From an uncultured Pelagibacteraceae bacterium (GTDB lineage Bacteria > Pseudomonadota > Alphaproteobacteria > Pelagibacterales > Pelagibacteraceae), in the NCBI GenBank assembly GCA_902537055.1, contig CACAZW010000003.1, forward strand, positions 56,271 through 120,270: a stretch of 64,000 nt of DNA, in the 5' to 3' direction. This document shows positions 27,303 through 35,544 of the stretch, piece by piece. The notes under the pieces were generated by a model. The model was not told where the DNA came from, did not search any database, and saw only the letters and a program-made list of their open reading frames with translations. Position numbers and translations under genes: made by a program. How positions within the stretch are numbered: position 1 is the stretch's first letter; every line of letters starts with the position of its first letter.

Positions 27303-27469
27303 AAAATAAAACTATAAATCTAATTGGATGGATATTATTCATTATATCTTCAATTGGTTTCATCATCTCAAGTGTAGGAAATTTTTGGTCCATGTTTGGA
27401 AGCCTGTTTTTTTTTATTGCTTGTATAGTATTTTTAATTCCGTTTTTTAAAGAGGATGAAAATGAGTAA
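27299..27469 (+). CDS. Small two-helix membrane protein between blh and ispH
   Basis: A 56-codon frame begins at ATG 27299 inside the blh stop (ATGA) and ends eight bases into ispH. The product has two hydrophobic helices (about residues 8-25 and 33-50) separated by GNFWSMFGS, ending in the acidic tail KEDENE. The coupling at both ends and the clean membrane pattern argue for a real gene, though I recognise no family. A role with the membrane-bound carotenoid/retinal enzymes is only suggested by position. Confidence 0.7.
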   Translation: MKNKTINLIGWILFIISSIGFIISSVGNFWSMFGSLFFFIACIVFLIPFFKEDENE

Positions 27470-28406
27470 CAAAAATTTAAAAATTTATTTAGCTGCGCCA
27501 AGAGGATTTTGTGCAGGAGTTGATAGAGCAATTGAAATTGTAAAAAAGAGTATAGATAAATTTGGTGCTCCAGTTTATGTAAGACACGAAATTGTACATA
27601 ACAAACATGTTGTAGAAAGTTTAAAAAAGATAGGAGCGATATTTGTTGAAGAATTAAATGAAATTAAGGATAAATCCAGACCAGTTATATTCTCAGCACA
27701 TGGAGTTCCAAAATCTGTTCCAGAGGAAGCTTCTAATTTAAATATGATGTTTGTAGATGCAACGTGTCCTTTAGTATCTAAAGTTCATAGAGAAGCGGAA
27801 AACTTAAATAAACAAGGACATCATATATTATTAATAGGACACAAAAACCATCCAGAAGTCATAGGAACTATGGGTCAATTGCCTGAAGGTTCAATAGATT
27901 TAATAGAAAATATTGAGGATGCAAATAAGTATGAAAATATCTCAAATAAACAGCTATCTTTCATAACTCAAACAACACTCTCTGTAGATGATACCAAAGA
28001 TATAATTGCAGCTCTAAAATCTAAATTCCCAGATATTAAAGAGCCTAAAAAAGATGACATATGTTATGCAACAACAAATAGACAATCAGCAGTTAAAGAA
28101 ATAGCAGATAAATGTGATATGTTTTTTGTAATAGGAAGTAGAAATTCATCTAACTCTGTAAGATTAGTTGAAGTTGCTAAAAACTCTGGTTGCAATTCCG
28201 CTGAGTTAATACACTCAGAAAGCCCAGTACCTATAGATAAGATAAAAGAATGTAACACAATTGGAATTTCATCAGGTGCTTCAGCGCCAGAAATACTTGT
28301 TGAAAAGTTTATAGCGGAGTTAAAAGATCAATTTACTGTCAACATAGAAGAAGTTGAAATCGTAAAAGAAAATATTACTTTTAAAATTCCTGGAAAATTA
28401 AATTAA
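27462..28406 (+). CDS. ispH: 4-hydroxy-3-methylbut-2-enyl diphosphate reductase
   Basis: IspH (LytB) is the last MEP-pathway enzyme, an iron-sulfur protein giving IPP and DMAPP. The three cluster cysteines are in RGFCAGVDRA, DATCPLVSKVH and DICYATTNRQ. ATG at 27462 is preferred over 27456 because AGAGG then lies six bases upstream. Sitting directly behind the retinal cluster, it couples isoprenoid supply to carotenoid use. It overlaps thrB by one base. Confidence 0.97.
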   Translation: MSNKNLKIYLAAPRGFCAGVDRAIEIVKKSIDKFGAPVYVRHEIVHNKHVVESLKKIGAIFVEELNEIKDKSRPVIFSAHGVPKSVPEEASNLNMMFVDATCPLVSKVHREAENLNKQGHHILLIGHKNHPEVIGTMGQLPEGSIDLIENIEDANKYENISNKQLSFITQTTLSVDDTKDIIAALKSKFPDIKEPKKDDICYATTNRQSAVKEIADKCDMFFVIGSRNSSNSVRLVEVAKNSGCNSAELIHSESPVPIDKIKECNTIGISSGASAPEILVEKFIAELKDQFTVNIEEVEIVKENITFKIPGKLN

Positions 28407-29371
28407 TGGCTGTTTATACTAAAATTAATAATAAGCAGATAAAATTTATCGAAAAGAAATATAATATTGGAAAAATAGAAAATTATTCAGGTATAAAAAA
28501 AGGTATTGAAAATACCAACTTCCTTTTGAAGACAAAGAAAAACAAATACATTTTAACTATTTATGAAAAAAGAGTTCAGAAAAAAGATCTCCCATTTTTT
28601 ATAAATCTTATGTCTGGTCTATCTAGATTAAAAGTAAAATGTCCAATTCCCATAAAAGACAAAAAAGGCAAATATTTATTTGATTTAAAAAATAAAAAAG
28701 CTTGTATTGTAAGTTTCTTGGAAGGAAAAGATAAAGAACAACTAAACAACAAGGATTGTTTTGTAGTTGGAAAAAATGCTGCGCTTCTTCATAAAGCTTC
28801 AAAGAAATTGAAATTATATAGAAAAAATTCTCTATCGATAAATTCATGGGGATCAATTCTAAATAAAATAGACAATAAAATTAATAAATTATCTAAAAAC
28901 TTAAAAGATTTAATGAAAGATGATTTGAGAGATATAAAAAAAAAATGGCCTAAAAAAATGCCAAATGGAATAATTCATAGCGATCTATTTATTGATAATA
29001 TTTTTTTCAAAAAAGGCAAATTTCATGGATTTATAGATTTTTATTTTTCAGCTAATGATTTTCTATCTTATGAATTAGCAACCTGCGTAAATGCTTTATG
29101 CTTTAAAAAGAAAAATAGAAAATTTGTATTAGATAAAAAAAGATCTTCAAATTTATTAAAGGGCTACCAATCTGTTAGAAAATTAAGTGAAACTGAAAAA
29201 AAAAATTTAAATACTTTGTGTAGAGGATCAGCTTTAAGATATCTCTTAACTAGATCTTATGATTATTTAAATACTCCTAGACAAGCTATCATTAAAATTA
29301 AAGATCCAAAGGAGTATATAGATAAGTTAAACTTTCATAGAAATCTAAGTTCATTTAAGGATTATTCTTGA
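28406..29371 (+). CDS. thrB: Homoserine kinase, APH-fold type
   Basis: The 321-residue protein has the aminoglycoside-phosphotransferase fold used by alphaproteobacterial ThrB: GIENTNFLLKT near residue 35, the catalytic loop IIHSDLFIDNIFF (about 192-204) and GFIDFYFSANDF with the metal-binding aspartate (about 211-222). The product would be O-phosphohomoserine for ThrC, whose gene lies separately at 33512. The ispH-thrB-rnhA order is found in other alphaproteobacteria and supports the call. Confidence 0.92.
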   Translation: MAVYTKINNKQIKFIEKKYNIGKIENYSGIKKGIENTNFLLKTKKNKYILTIYEKRVQKKDLPFFINLMSGLSRLKVKCPIPIKDKKGKYLFDLKNKKACIVSFLEGKDKEQLNNKDCFVVGKNAALLHKASKKLKLYRKNSLSINSWGSILNKIDNKINKLSKNLKDLMKDDLRDIKKKWPKKMPNGIIHSDLFIDNIFFKKGKFHGFIDFYFSANDFLSYELATCVNALCFKKKNRKFVLDKKRSSNLLKGYQSVRKLSETEKKNLNTLCRGSALRYLLTRSYDYLNTPRQAIIKIKDPKEYIDKLNFHRNLSSFKDYS

Positions 29372-29793
29372 TGATTAAAATCTACACAGATGGTTCATGT
29401 ATTGGAAATCCAGGAAATGGTGGTTGGGCTGCAATTATTATTGAAAATGGAAAGAAAACTCAAATTAAAGGAAGCAAAAAAGAAACAACAAATAATCAAA
29501 TGGAATTACTCGCGCCGATTAAAGCTTTAAAAAAAATTCCAAAAGGGAGCAAAGTTGAAATATTTACAGACTCAAAATATGTAAAATCTGGAATAACTGA
29601 ATGGATACATAATTGGAAAAAAAATGGTTGGAAAACAGCAAATAAAAAAGAAGTTAAGAATAAAGAACTTTGGACTGAATTAGATAATCTATCAAATACT
29701 TTTGATATTAAATGGAGTTGGGTAAAAGCACATTCAACAGATAAACTTAATAATGAAGTGGATTTATTGGCAAGGTCCTCTGCTACAATTTAG
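29371..29793 (+). CDS. rnhA: Ribonuclease HI
   Basis: RNase HI cuts the RNA strand of RNA:DNA hybrids. The 140-residue enzyme shows all four acidic residues: Asp in IYTDGSC, Glu in NNQMELLAP, Asp in IFTDSKYV and Asp in EVDLLAR. ATG at 29371, in the TGATG overlap with thrB, is preferred over the TTG one codon earlier. It is the last gene of the run that begins with crtI and is followed by a bulged hairpin. Confidence 0.96.
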   Translation: MIKIYTDGSCIGNPGNGGWAAIIIENGKKTQIKGSKKETTNNQMELLAPIKALKKIPKGSKVEIFTDSKYVKSGITEWIHNWKKNGWKTANKKEVKNKELWTELDNLSNTFDIKWSWVKAHSTDKLNNEVDLLARSSATI

Positions 29794-29798
29794 GTGCA

Positions 29799-29831
29799 AG
29801 TGTAACAGGATACCCGTAATAATCCTACACT
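29799..29831 (+). terminator. Bulged hairpin after rnhA, possible terminator
   Basis: AGTGTA (29799-29804) and GGAT (29808-29811), separated by ACA, pair with ATCC (29822-29825) and TACACT (29826-29831), giving ten base pairs with a three-base bulge and a ten-base loop. GTTATTTTA follows, a poor U-tract. It lies six bases after the rnhA stop, in the only convergent junction of this window that is not overlapping or abutting. Confidence 0.4.
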
Positions 29832-29845
29832 GTTATTTTAAAAAA

Positions 29846-30604
29846 TTAACTTTTATTTTTTATAGTTGCTCGAACTAAAATATCAATTCTTTCAAAATCT
29901 GAATTAAGTACAGCATCCTCTAATTCTCTGGTGATTTTAAATTTTTTCTTACAATTGCTATACTTTCCAAATTTTCGGAAATCTTTCCCTTTTTTTTTGA
30001 AGGTGTTGTCTTTTAAAAATAAATAAACTTTATTTGCTTTTTTGTCATATCTGTCGTGACAATTGAAAGCATCGTGTCTGATAGATATAAATTGATTTTT
30101 TAAAAAAATGACAGCTGTAAATTCTGAACTATCAGTTTTTTCTATATCAAATCCCAATTTACAATTTTCCAAGATATTATTGTAAAAAACAAGCAATCCA
30201 TTTTCGGCTTCAACGCACTTATTTTGAGGCGAGAAAGAAAATTTACTATCTTTAATTATTGCTTTTGAATTTCTAATTTCAAAAGCATTATCTGAACCTT
30301 TGCTCGCATTAACTGATGATATAATTAAATTTCTGTTCCATTTGGCATATATTACATTTTGAAGACTACATTCAAATATACCGCCTTTAATTGTAGAATT
30401 CTTTGAATTAAAGATATTTAAAACAGACTCCTCGTCTCGGTTACCTTTTTGGTTTTTTCTTAATCCGCAACCTTCTTCATTACGTTTAAATTCTTTTCCA
30501 GTAAAGTCGGTACTTTCTTTTACAGTTATATTTATTTTTGAATCACTCTTAACTATTGATGAACTAAACAGTAAATAAATTGTTATTAATACTATCTTTA
30601 ACAT
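29846..30604 (-). CDS. Secreted beta-helix-like protein, function unknown
   Basis: After a signal peptide (about residues 1-20 from ATG 30604) the 252-residue protein shows short repeated strands rich in Asn, Ser and Ile, such as NSTIKGGIFEC, NLIISSVNAS, NSKAIIKDSKF and GLLVFYNNILENC, the pattern of a right-handed parallel beta-helix. The frame is open nine codons further, but that would put charged residues before the signal. Beta-helix proteins often bind or cut polysaccharide, and the next gene on the same strand is lyase-like; no catalytic set is visible here. It may be a binding partner or a degenerate lyase. Confidence 0.7.
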   Translation of the reverse strand: MLKIVLITIYLLFSSSIVKSDSKINITVKESTDFTGKEFKRNEEGCGLRKNQKGNRDEESVLNIFNSKNSTIKGGIFECSLQNVIYAKWNRNLIISSVNASKGSDNAFEIRNSKAIIKDSKFSFSPQNKCVEAENGLLVFYNNILENCKLGFDIEKTDSSEFTAVIFLKNQFISIRHDAFNCHDRYDKKANKVYLFLKDNTFKKKGKDFRKFGKYSNCKKKFKITRELEDAVLNSDFERIDILVRATIKNKS

Positions 30605-30666
30605 TTTTCTAAATTTATATCCTTGAAACAATTAAGTTGATAAGGCAGTTGCAATTATAACATTAA

Positions 30667-31821
30667 TCACTTAAAAAACATTGCGCACTTAAGTAAATAT
30701 TTGTCATTTTTAATTTTCTTATTAGATAATTTTTCATAATTTTTTTTGTTTTTTTTGGCATCATTTCCAAACAATATCATTTTTGCCTTTGATACATTTT
30801 TATCAAAACCTCTATGCTTATTTAAACAAGAAGCAGAGCCATAGATTAACCTAGCACCATAGTCTTTTGTTTTATACTTCTTTCCAGAATTTGCACCTAA
30901 CTTAAATCCCTGACCGTCACCATTTATTCCAATGGGATGTTTTCCATTTTTTATAGCACTACTATAAAAAATTCTAATAATTGGATCTTTTTTTGTTTTT
31001 CCTAAACTGCTCCAAATTTCCTTGTTTCCTGCGCCCCAAAAATCGTAACCATCATCGCTATTGTGATGTGCATGAGTGTCAATTAAAGTAATATTTGTTG
31101 GTCCATGCTTAATACTAAATCCATCTGCATTTCCACCCTTCTCCCTACTTTTTTTTCTCAAACTAGTGCTAGTTTGATTAAAACCATTATATGCCTCAAC
31201 ACTAATGATGCAGTGATTTTGGTTCTTATCTCCATATATATTTACACCTTTTCCTGAATAACTTTCACCAAAAACTCCTGAATTACCAATCTTGACTCTA
31301 TAAACTAAAGAGCCAATATTATTGTCTGAACTTTTAGAGCTCAAACTAACCCCGTTATCTGGTGAATTTTCGACATTAAGATTTGCAATTATACTATTGT
31401 TAACAATAATAGCGGTAGCACCTTTTTTTGATGGTATATTTTTTGCGTCTATAAATGTATTTCCATTCTTTGCACCAATAAGAATTTTATTGTGCAAAAA
31501 TATTGTTTTAAAAATTTCATATTTGCCTTCCAATAGACGTACTTTATTATTTTTTGTAAGTGCATTTTGAATACAATTTTTGTCATTTTCACAATCTTTA
31601 GGACTAACAACTTTAAAATTTTTTACCTGTTGAAAATTGTATAGTTTTTTTTGACAGTCTAATGGATCTCCAATTTTTTTAATTGTTTTCCACTGATCTT
31701 CATTAACACCTTTATACATTACCCCCTCGGGCAAGGGATCATTTTTAGGAAAATCTTGAGCAAATAAATTTGCTGTAAAAAAAGAAAATATTAAAATTAT
31801 AATCCATAAAATTTTTCTCAT
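30667..31821 (-). CDS. Secreted PL9-like polysaccharide lyase (beta-helix)
   Basis: A signal peptide (about 1-21, cleaved near ANLFAQ) leads a parallel beta-helix protein of 384 residues. Motifs of family PL9 pectate lyases are present in order: GGNADGFSIK (229-238), HHNSDDGYDFWG (252-263), whose aspartates bind calcium in that family, GQGFKLGAN (303-311) with Lys307 in the place of the catalytic base, and HRGFDKN (336-342). The substrate need not be pectin; marine polyuronates are an alternative. Eight or so cysteines suggest periplasmic disulfides. Such an enzyme is unexpected in a streamlined free-living genome. Confidence 0.75.
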   Translation of the reverse strand: MRKILWIIILIFSFFTANLFAQDFPKNDPLPEGVMYKGVNEDQWKTIKKIGDPLDCQKKLYNFQQVKNFKVVSPKDCENDKNCIQNALTKNNKVRLLEGKYEIFKTIFLHNKILIGAKNGNTFIDAKNIPSKKGATAIIVNNSIIANLNVENSPDNGVSLSSKSSDNNIGSLVYRVKIGNSGVFGESYSGKGVNIYGDKNQNHCIISVEAYNGFNQTSTSLRKKSREKGGNADGFSIKHGPTNITLIDTHAHHNSDDGYDFWGAGNKEIWSSLGKTKKDPIIRIFYSSAIKNGKHPIGINGDGQGFKLGANSGKKYKTKDYGARLIYGSASCLNKHRGFDKNVSKAKMILFGNDAKKNKKNYEKLSNKKIKNDKYLLKCAMFFK

Positions 31822-31839
31822 ATAAAATATGTATATAAA

Positions 31840-31941
31840 TTAATCAAAATAACCTATATCTATATTATCATAAATTATTTGTTGAGTAATATTAGTTTTA
31901 TCTCTGTAATGACCAAACCTTGCTACAAGTTGCCCCTTTAA
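31840..31941 (-). pseudogene. Possible 3' remnant of a lost gene
   Basis: Between the two lyase-like genes, an open stretch of 33 codons without any start codon ends in TAA at 31842-31840. It reads KGQLVARFGHYRDK followed by TNITQQIIYDNIDIGYFD, which has the look of a protein C-terminus and not of random AT-rich translation. A stop lies three codons before it, within the end of the upstream lyase gene. I do not recognise the family. It may be the scar of a deleted cluster member, or chance. Confidence 0.35.
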
Positions 31942-33026
31942 TTTAAATATTTATCTAAAGTTTTTTTATCTGAAACAACAATAAAATCATCAAAATGTAT
32001 TGATTGATCTGGGTATCCCGTCCCATTTGGATCAGAGTTTCTATATAGGCCTATTCTTATTAAACTACTATAATAGTTACCTTTCCAGTCAAAGGTGATA
32101 CCGTTATAGTTCATAATTAAATTATTATCTTTGTAGACTTTAACATAACCATCTTCTTTTTTTGAATTTTTAATCCCGATTTTAAATGTTGTCCATTTTC
32201 CAAGTTCATTAACTTCGAATTTTTTTTTAATTTTTTTGATTTTGTTACAAAAACTTGGTTTCTCACCTGAATTTAAATAACCTTTTTTTTTCCAAATTGG
32301 CTTTCCGTCAAGATCATAACAACAAATTCCCCGAGTAAAATATTCTTCACAACCAGAGCAATTATTTTCATTATTACAGGTCGAAACATTCCCATAATCT
32401 GTATCTCTCTCTTTAATTTTATTTAATACCCAACTATCATTTACTTTTAAATATTGATGCCTTATTGCATGTTTTTTGTGTTCTTTTTTGTTCCATTTTA
32501 TTGTTGCTCTTCCCCCGGTGTCTCCACCAAGATCTAATTTATTTCCATTTTCATAAAAACGAATGCCTAGTAGAGGACTTTTTTTCATATTATCAAAATT
32601 ATTTTTAAACTGATTTATTAGTACTCTGTCATCAATGTGCTTAAAATCCTTTGGAAGTCTTGCTTTAAATCCATACCATATTTCTTTATTTAAAGTTTTT
32701 TTTCCTTTTACTTGGAACTCTGCTCTCTCAGTATTATTCCAACTTCCACAACATTTATTCCAACCATGCTTAACTGTAATTTCTAAGAACTTATTGCCAT
32801 CAGTATCTTGTTTTATTTTAAAAGGTTTGTTTCCTTTTCCTTTATTATTTATTTCATATTTCTTAAGATTCACTTTTCCTAATTTCTGATCCTCAAAATC
32901 ATCGAAAAAATTCCAAGGAGATTTTGTTTTTTTATTTACATAATCAGGGATAGGAACTTTTTCCCACCCATAAGCATTAATTGAAAAAGAGAAAATTAAG
33001 AAGAATGAAAGTAAAACTTTTTTCAT
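31938..33026 (-). CDS. Secreted heparin-lyase-I-like polysaccharide lyase
   Basis: The 362-residue protein has a signal peptide (about 1-19) and a beta-rich jelly-roll-like sequence. The segments NTERAEFQV (98-106), EIWYGFKARLP (115-125), INQFKNN (137-143), LLGIRFYENG (152-161) and the C-terminal IHFDDFIVVSD match the polysaccharide-lyase family of heparin lyase I and glucuronan lyase (Pfam PF14099 as I recall it). A cysteine-rich insert (about 215-265, with CSGC and GICC) is unusual. Its ATG lies three bases after the peroxiredoxin stop, so it could be transcribed with thrC. Substrate unknown. Confidence 0.7.
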   Translation of the reverse strand: MKKVLLSFFLIFSFSINAYGWEKVPIPDYVNKKTKSPWNFFDDFEDQKLGKVNLKKYEINNKGKGNKPFKIKQDTDGNKFLEITVKHGWNKCCGSWNNTERAEFQVKGKKTLNKEIWYGFKARLPKDFKHIDDRVLINQFKNNFDNMKKSPLLGIRFYENGNKLDLGGDTGGRATIKWNKKEHKKHAIRHQYLKVNDSWVLNKIKERDTDYGNVSTCNNENNCSGCEEYFTRGICCYDLDGKPIWKKKGYLNSGEKPSFCNKIKKIKKKFEVNELGKWTTFKIGIKNSKKEDGYVKVYKDNNLIMNYNGITFDWKGNYYSSLIRIGLYRNSDPNGTGYPDQSIHFDDFIVVSDKKTLDKYLN

Positions 33027-33029
33027 AGA

Positions 33030-33515
33030 TTATAATAAATCTAATATTCCCTCTGCTGAAGATAAACCGCATTGCTTAGTCTCTTTCTCAACTTGAATAT
33101 TAATAACTTCTAAGTTTTGAATAACCATAGCATAACGATTTGAACGAATACCCATTCCTTTTGAATTTCTATCTACTTCAGCACCGATGGCTTTTGTAAA
33201 TAATAGATACGGATCTGATAACATTGTAATTTTACCAGCTGCATTGTTTGCCTCTCCCCAAGCATTCATAACAAAAGGATCATTCACAGATAAACAAAAT
33301 ATATTATCTATTCCTTTGGCTTTTATTTTATCAGCATTAGCTACGTACCCAGGAAGATGTAGTTTTGAACAAGTAGAAGTAAAGGCACCAGGTAATCCGA
33401 ATAAAACAACTTTACCTTTTCCTAATATATCTCTAATTTTACTAGTTTGTGGTTCACCATCTGCTAAATGAAAAATTTCTATATCTGGGATTTGATCTTT
33501 TATTTTTAATTTCAT
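33030..33515 (-). CDS. Peroxiredoxin, Prx5/hybrid type
   Basis: The peroxidatic Cys49 lies in LPGAFTSTCSKLHLPGY, the signature of type-5 (PrxII) peroxiredoxins, which reduce H2O2 and alkyl hydroperoxides using glutathione/glutaredoxin or thioredoxin. A second cysteine near residue 148 (KQCGLS) could act as resolving residue. Length 161 is normal. The gene overlaps thrC by four bases on the minus strand. Peroxide defence fits an aerobic surface-water life style. Confidence 0.93.
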   Translation of the reverse strand: MKLKIKDQIPDIEIFHLADGEPQTSKIRDILGKGKVVLFGLPGAFTSTCSKLHLPGYVANADKIKAKGIDNIFCLSVNDPFVMNAWGEANNAAGKITMLSDPYLLFTKAIGAEVDRNSKGMGIRSNRYAMVIQNLEVINIQVEKETKQCGLSSAEGILDLL

Positions 33516-34885
33516 ATTGAGTTTATTACGTATTCTTTAACTTTATTTATATCATTTGAAATAACCTCAAATTTTTCTTCTCTATCATAAACATATTTAA
33601 GACTATCTGGTAATTCTTCAGTTTTTGAGATTGCATCTTCTATTGCTTTTGGGAATTTACATGGGTGTGCTGTAGATAAAACAACACAATTTTGTTCTAG
33701 CCCAAGTTTTTTTGCAGCACCAATTCCAACTGCAGTATGTGGGTCAACCACAACTTTATATTCTTTATTTATATCTTTTATCATTTGGATAGTTTCGTTC
33801 TCATCTAACATCTCAGATGTAAAATTCTTTTTTATTTCATCTAAATCACTATTGTCGATTTGATAAGTATTGTTTTTTATTTTACTCATCACATCTTTTG
33901 TAACGTCTGAATTACAGTCTTTGACATCGTACAAAAGTCTCTCAAAGTTGCTTGCTATCTGGATATCCATACTAGGAGTATTTGTTTCCTCAACTTTCTT
34001 TTGAGTATAATCTCCTCCAGAAATTGCTCTATGAAGTATGTCATTTTTGTTTGTGGCTACAATAAGTTTATCAATTGGAAGACCAAGTTTCTTCGCTAAA
34101 TAACCAGCATAAATATCTCCAAAATTTCCAGTTGGAACAGAAAAAGACAGGGGCTGTTCATTGCCTATTTTAAAATAAGAATAAAAATAATAAACAGCTT
34201 GAGCAACAATTCTTGCCCAATTAATTGAATTAACACCTGACATATTTATTGAGCTAGAAAATTTTTCATCATTAAACATTGCTTTAACCAGATTTTGACA
34301 GTCATCAAAGTTCCCATCAATAGCAATATTGAATACATTTTTCTCCTCATGAATTGTCATCAGTCTTCTTTGTACTGGTGAAATTCTGTTATTTGGATGT
34401 AATACAAAAACATTTAAATTCTTTTTTCCTTTTAAAGCATCAATAGCAGCTGCACCTGTGTCTCCTGAAGTTGCTACAATAATATTAATTTTTTTTTGCT
34501 CATTTCCTAAATGATATTGATAAAAATTTCCTATTAATTGCATTGCGATATCTTTAAAAGCAAGTGTTGGGCCGTGGTAGAGTTCTAAAACTTTTAAATT
34601 TCCTAAATCAGATATTTTTACAACATCCTCTGCTCTAAAATTTGAATAAGATTTTGATACTGTGGAAATTAATTCTTCTTTAGTCATAAAATCACCAATA
34701 AATGGGAAAATTATTTCGGCTGCTAATTCATTGTAATTAAGACCACTTAGTTTGTTTAATTCATCTTTACTAAATGGTTTGATTGACTTTGGTACAAAAA
34801 GACCCCCATCATCAGCTAATCCTTTTAGAAATACTTTTTTAAATGAAAAATGATTTGAATTGTTTCTAGTGCTTATATATTCCAT
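33512..34885 (-). CDS. thrC: Threonine synthase
   Basis: ThrC converts O-phosphohomoserine to threonine with PLP. Visible are the N-terminal YISTRNNSNHFSFKK type start, GLADDGGLFVP, the PLP-lysine motif GPTLAFKDIAMQ (about 105-116), ATSGDTGAAAI and SVPTGNFGDIYAGY. The frame is open to 34948, but ATG at 34885 (MEYISTRN) gives the family N-terminus and overlaps the surf1 stop in TGATG. The surf1-thrC order is common in alphaproteobacteria. thrB is encoded elsewhere in the window. Confidence 0.96.
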   Translation of the reverse strand: MEYISTRNNSNHFSFKKVFLKGLADDGGLFVPKSIKPFSKDELNKLSGLNYNELAAEIIFPFIGDFMTKEELISTVSKSYSNFRAEDVVKISDLGNLKVLELYHGPTLAFKDIAMQLIGNFYQYHLGNEQKKINIIVATSGDTGAAAIDALKGKKNLNVFVLHPNNRISPVQRRLMTIHEEKNVFNIAIDGNFDDCQNLVKAMFNDEKFSSSINMSGVNSINWARIVAQAVYYFYSYFKIGNEQPLSFSVPTGNFGDIYAGYLAKKLGLPIDKLIVATNKNDILHRAISGGDYTQKKVEETNTPSMDIQIASNFERLLYDVKDCNSDVTKDVMSKIKNNTYQIDNSDLDEIKKNFTSEMLDENETIQMIKDINKEYKVVVDPHTAVGIGAAKKLGLEQNCVVLSTAHPCKFPKAIEDAISKTEELPDSLKYVYDREEKFEVISNDINKVKEYVINSI

Positions 34886-35538
34886 CAATAATTTTTTTTT
34901 CTGAAATATAAATATATTAAAAAGATGGAAACGGCTAATGAAAACCATGTAAGAGCATACTTTAAGTGGTTGTTTGAAATATTGGCTCCTATTTGTTTTG
35001 ACTTAGGATAAATTCCTTCTTGCTTGCTAATATTGTTGATAACGAATGGAGAAAATTCTTTGCCTGTATAGGTCAATAAATCTTCATCTTTAAGAGTGAA
35101 CCAGTAATTCTTATTTACATCATTATCTGGCTTGAAATAATTAAATTTACTTTTTAATTTTAAAACTCCCTCAAATTTACTCTCATTTGAAACATACTTT
35201 TTAGATTTAAAATCTCTTGGAACCCAACCCCGATTTATTAAATAGCTTTTATTGTTAATACTTATTGGATTTACAATATCAAATCCTGGCTCTCCTTTTT
35301 CATTTAAGGAATATAAATAAATTATTTTTGAATTATCTAATATTCCCTCAAATTTGATTTTTTTAAAGTTAATTGGATTACTTCCATTAAATTCTACTGG
35401 ATCACTTTTTAAAGATTGGTGTATTGAATTTATTAAATCAAGCTTCCAGTTCAGTCTTATAATTTGCCAAGTACCTAATGCCAAAAAAACTAAAATAAAA
35501 AAGTATACAAAGATTGAAAAAGATAGCTTATTTTTCAA
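34885..35538 (-). CDS. Surf1-family oxidase assembly protein
   Basis: Surf1 (Shy1) helps insert heme a into cytochrome c oxidase subunit I. The 217-residue protein has the two-helix topology with one membrane segment at each end (about 6-24 and 193-211). The family pieces FLALGTWQIIRLNWK, LINRGWVP and LKYALTWFSLA are present. It lies six bases after ctaE and overlaps thrC by one base, closing the oxidase assembly cluster. Confidence 0.93.
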   Translation of the reverse strand: MKNKLSFSIFVYFFILVFLALGTWQIIRLNWKLDLINSIHQSLKSDPVEFNGSNPINFKKIKFEGILDNSKIIYLYSLNEKGEPGFDIVNPISINNKSYLINRGWVPRDFKSKKYVSNESKFEGVLKLKSKFNYFKPDNDVNKNYWFTLKDEDLLTYTGKEFSPFVINNISKQEGIYPKSKQIGANISNNHLKYALTWFSLAVSIFLIYLYFRKKNY

Positions 35539-35544
35539 GAACTA

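Noticed and set aside
29846..30604. Calling the third island gene a lyase
   Set aside because: Beta-helix-like strands are seen, but no calcium-binding or catalytic motif like those of the neighbouring PL9-like protein.
30605..30666. Small gene or RNA between the beta-helix genes
   Set aside because: No start codon with a usable frame and no paired structure beyond chance.
33512..34948. Longer thrC start at 34948
   Set aside because: It would overlap surf1 by about 60 bases and precede the conserved MEYISTRN start.
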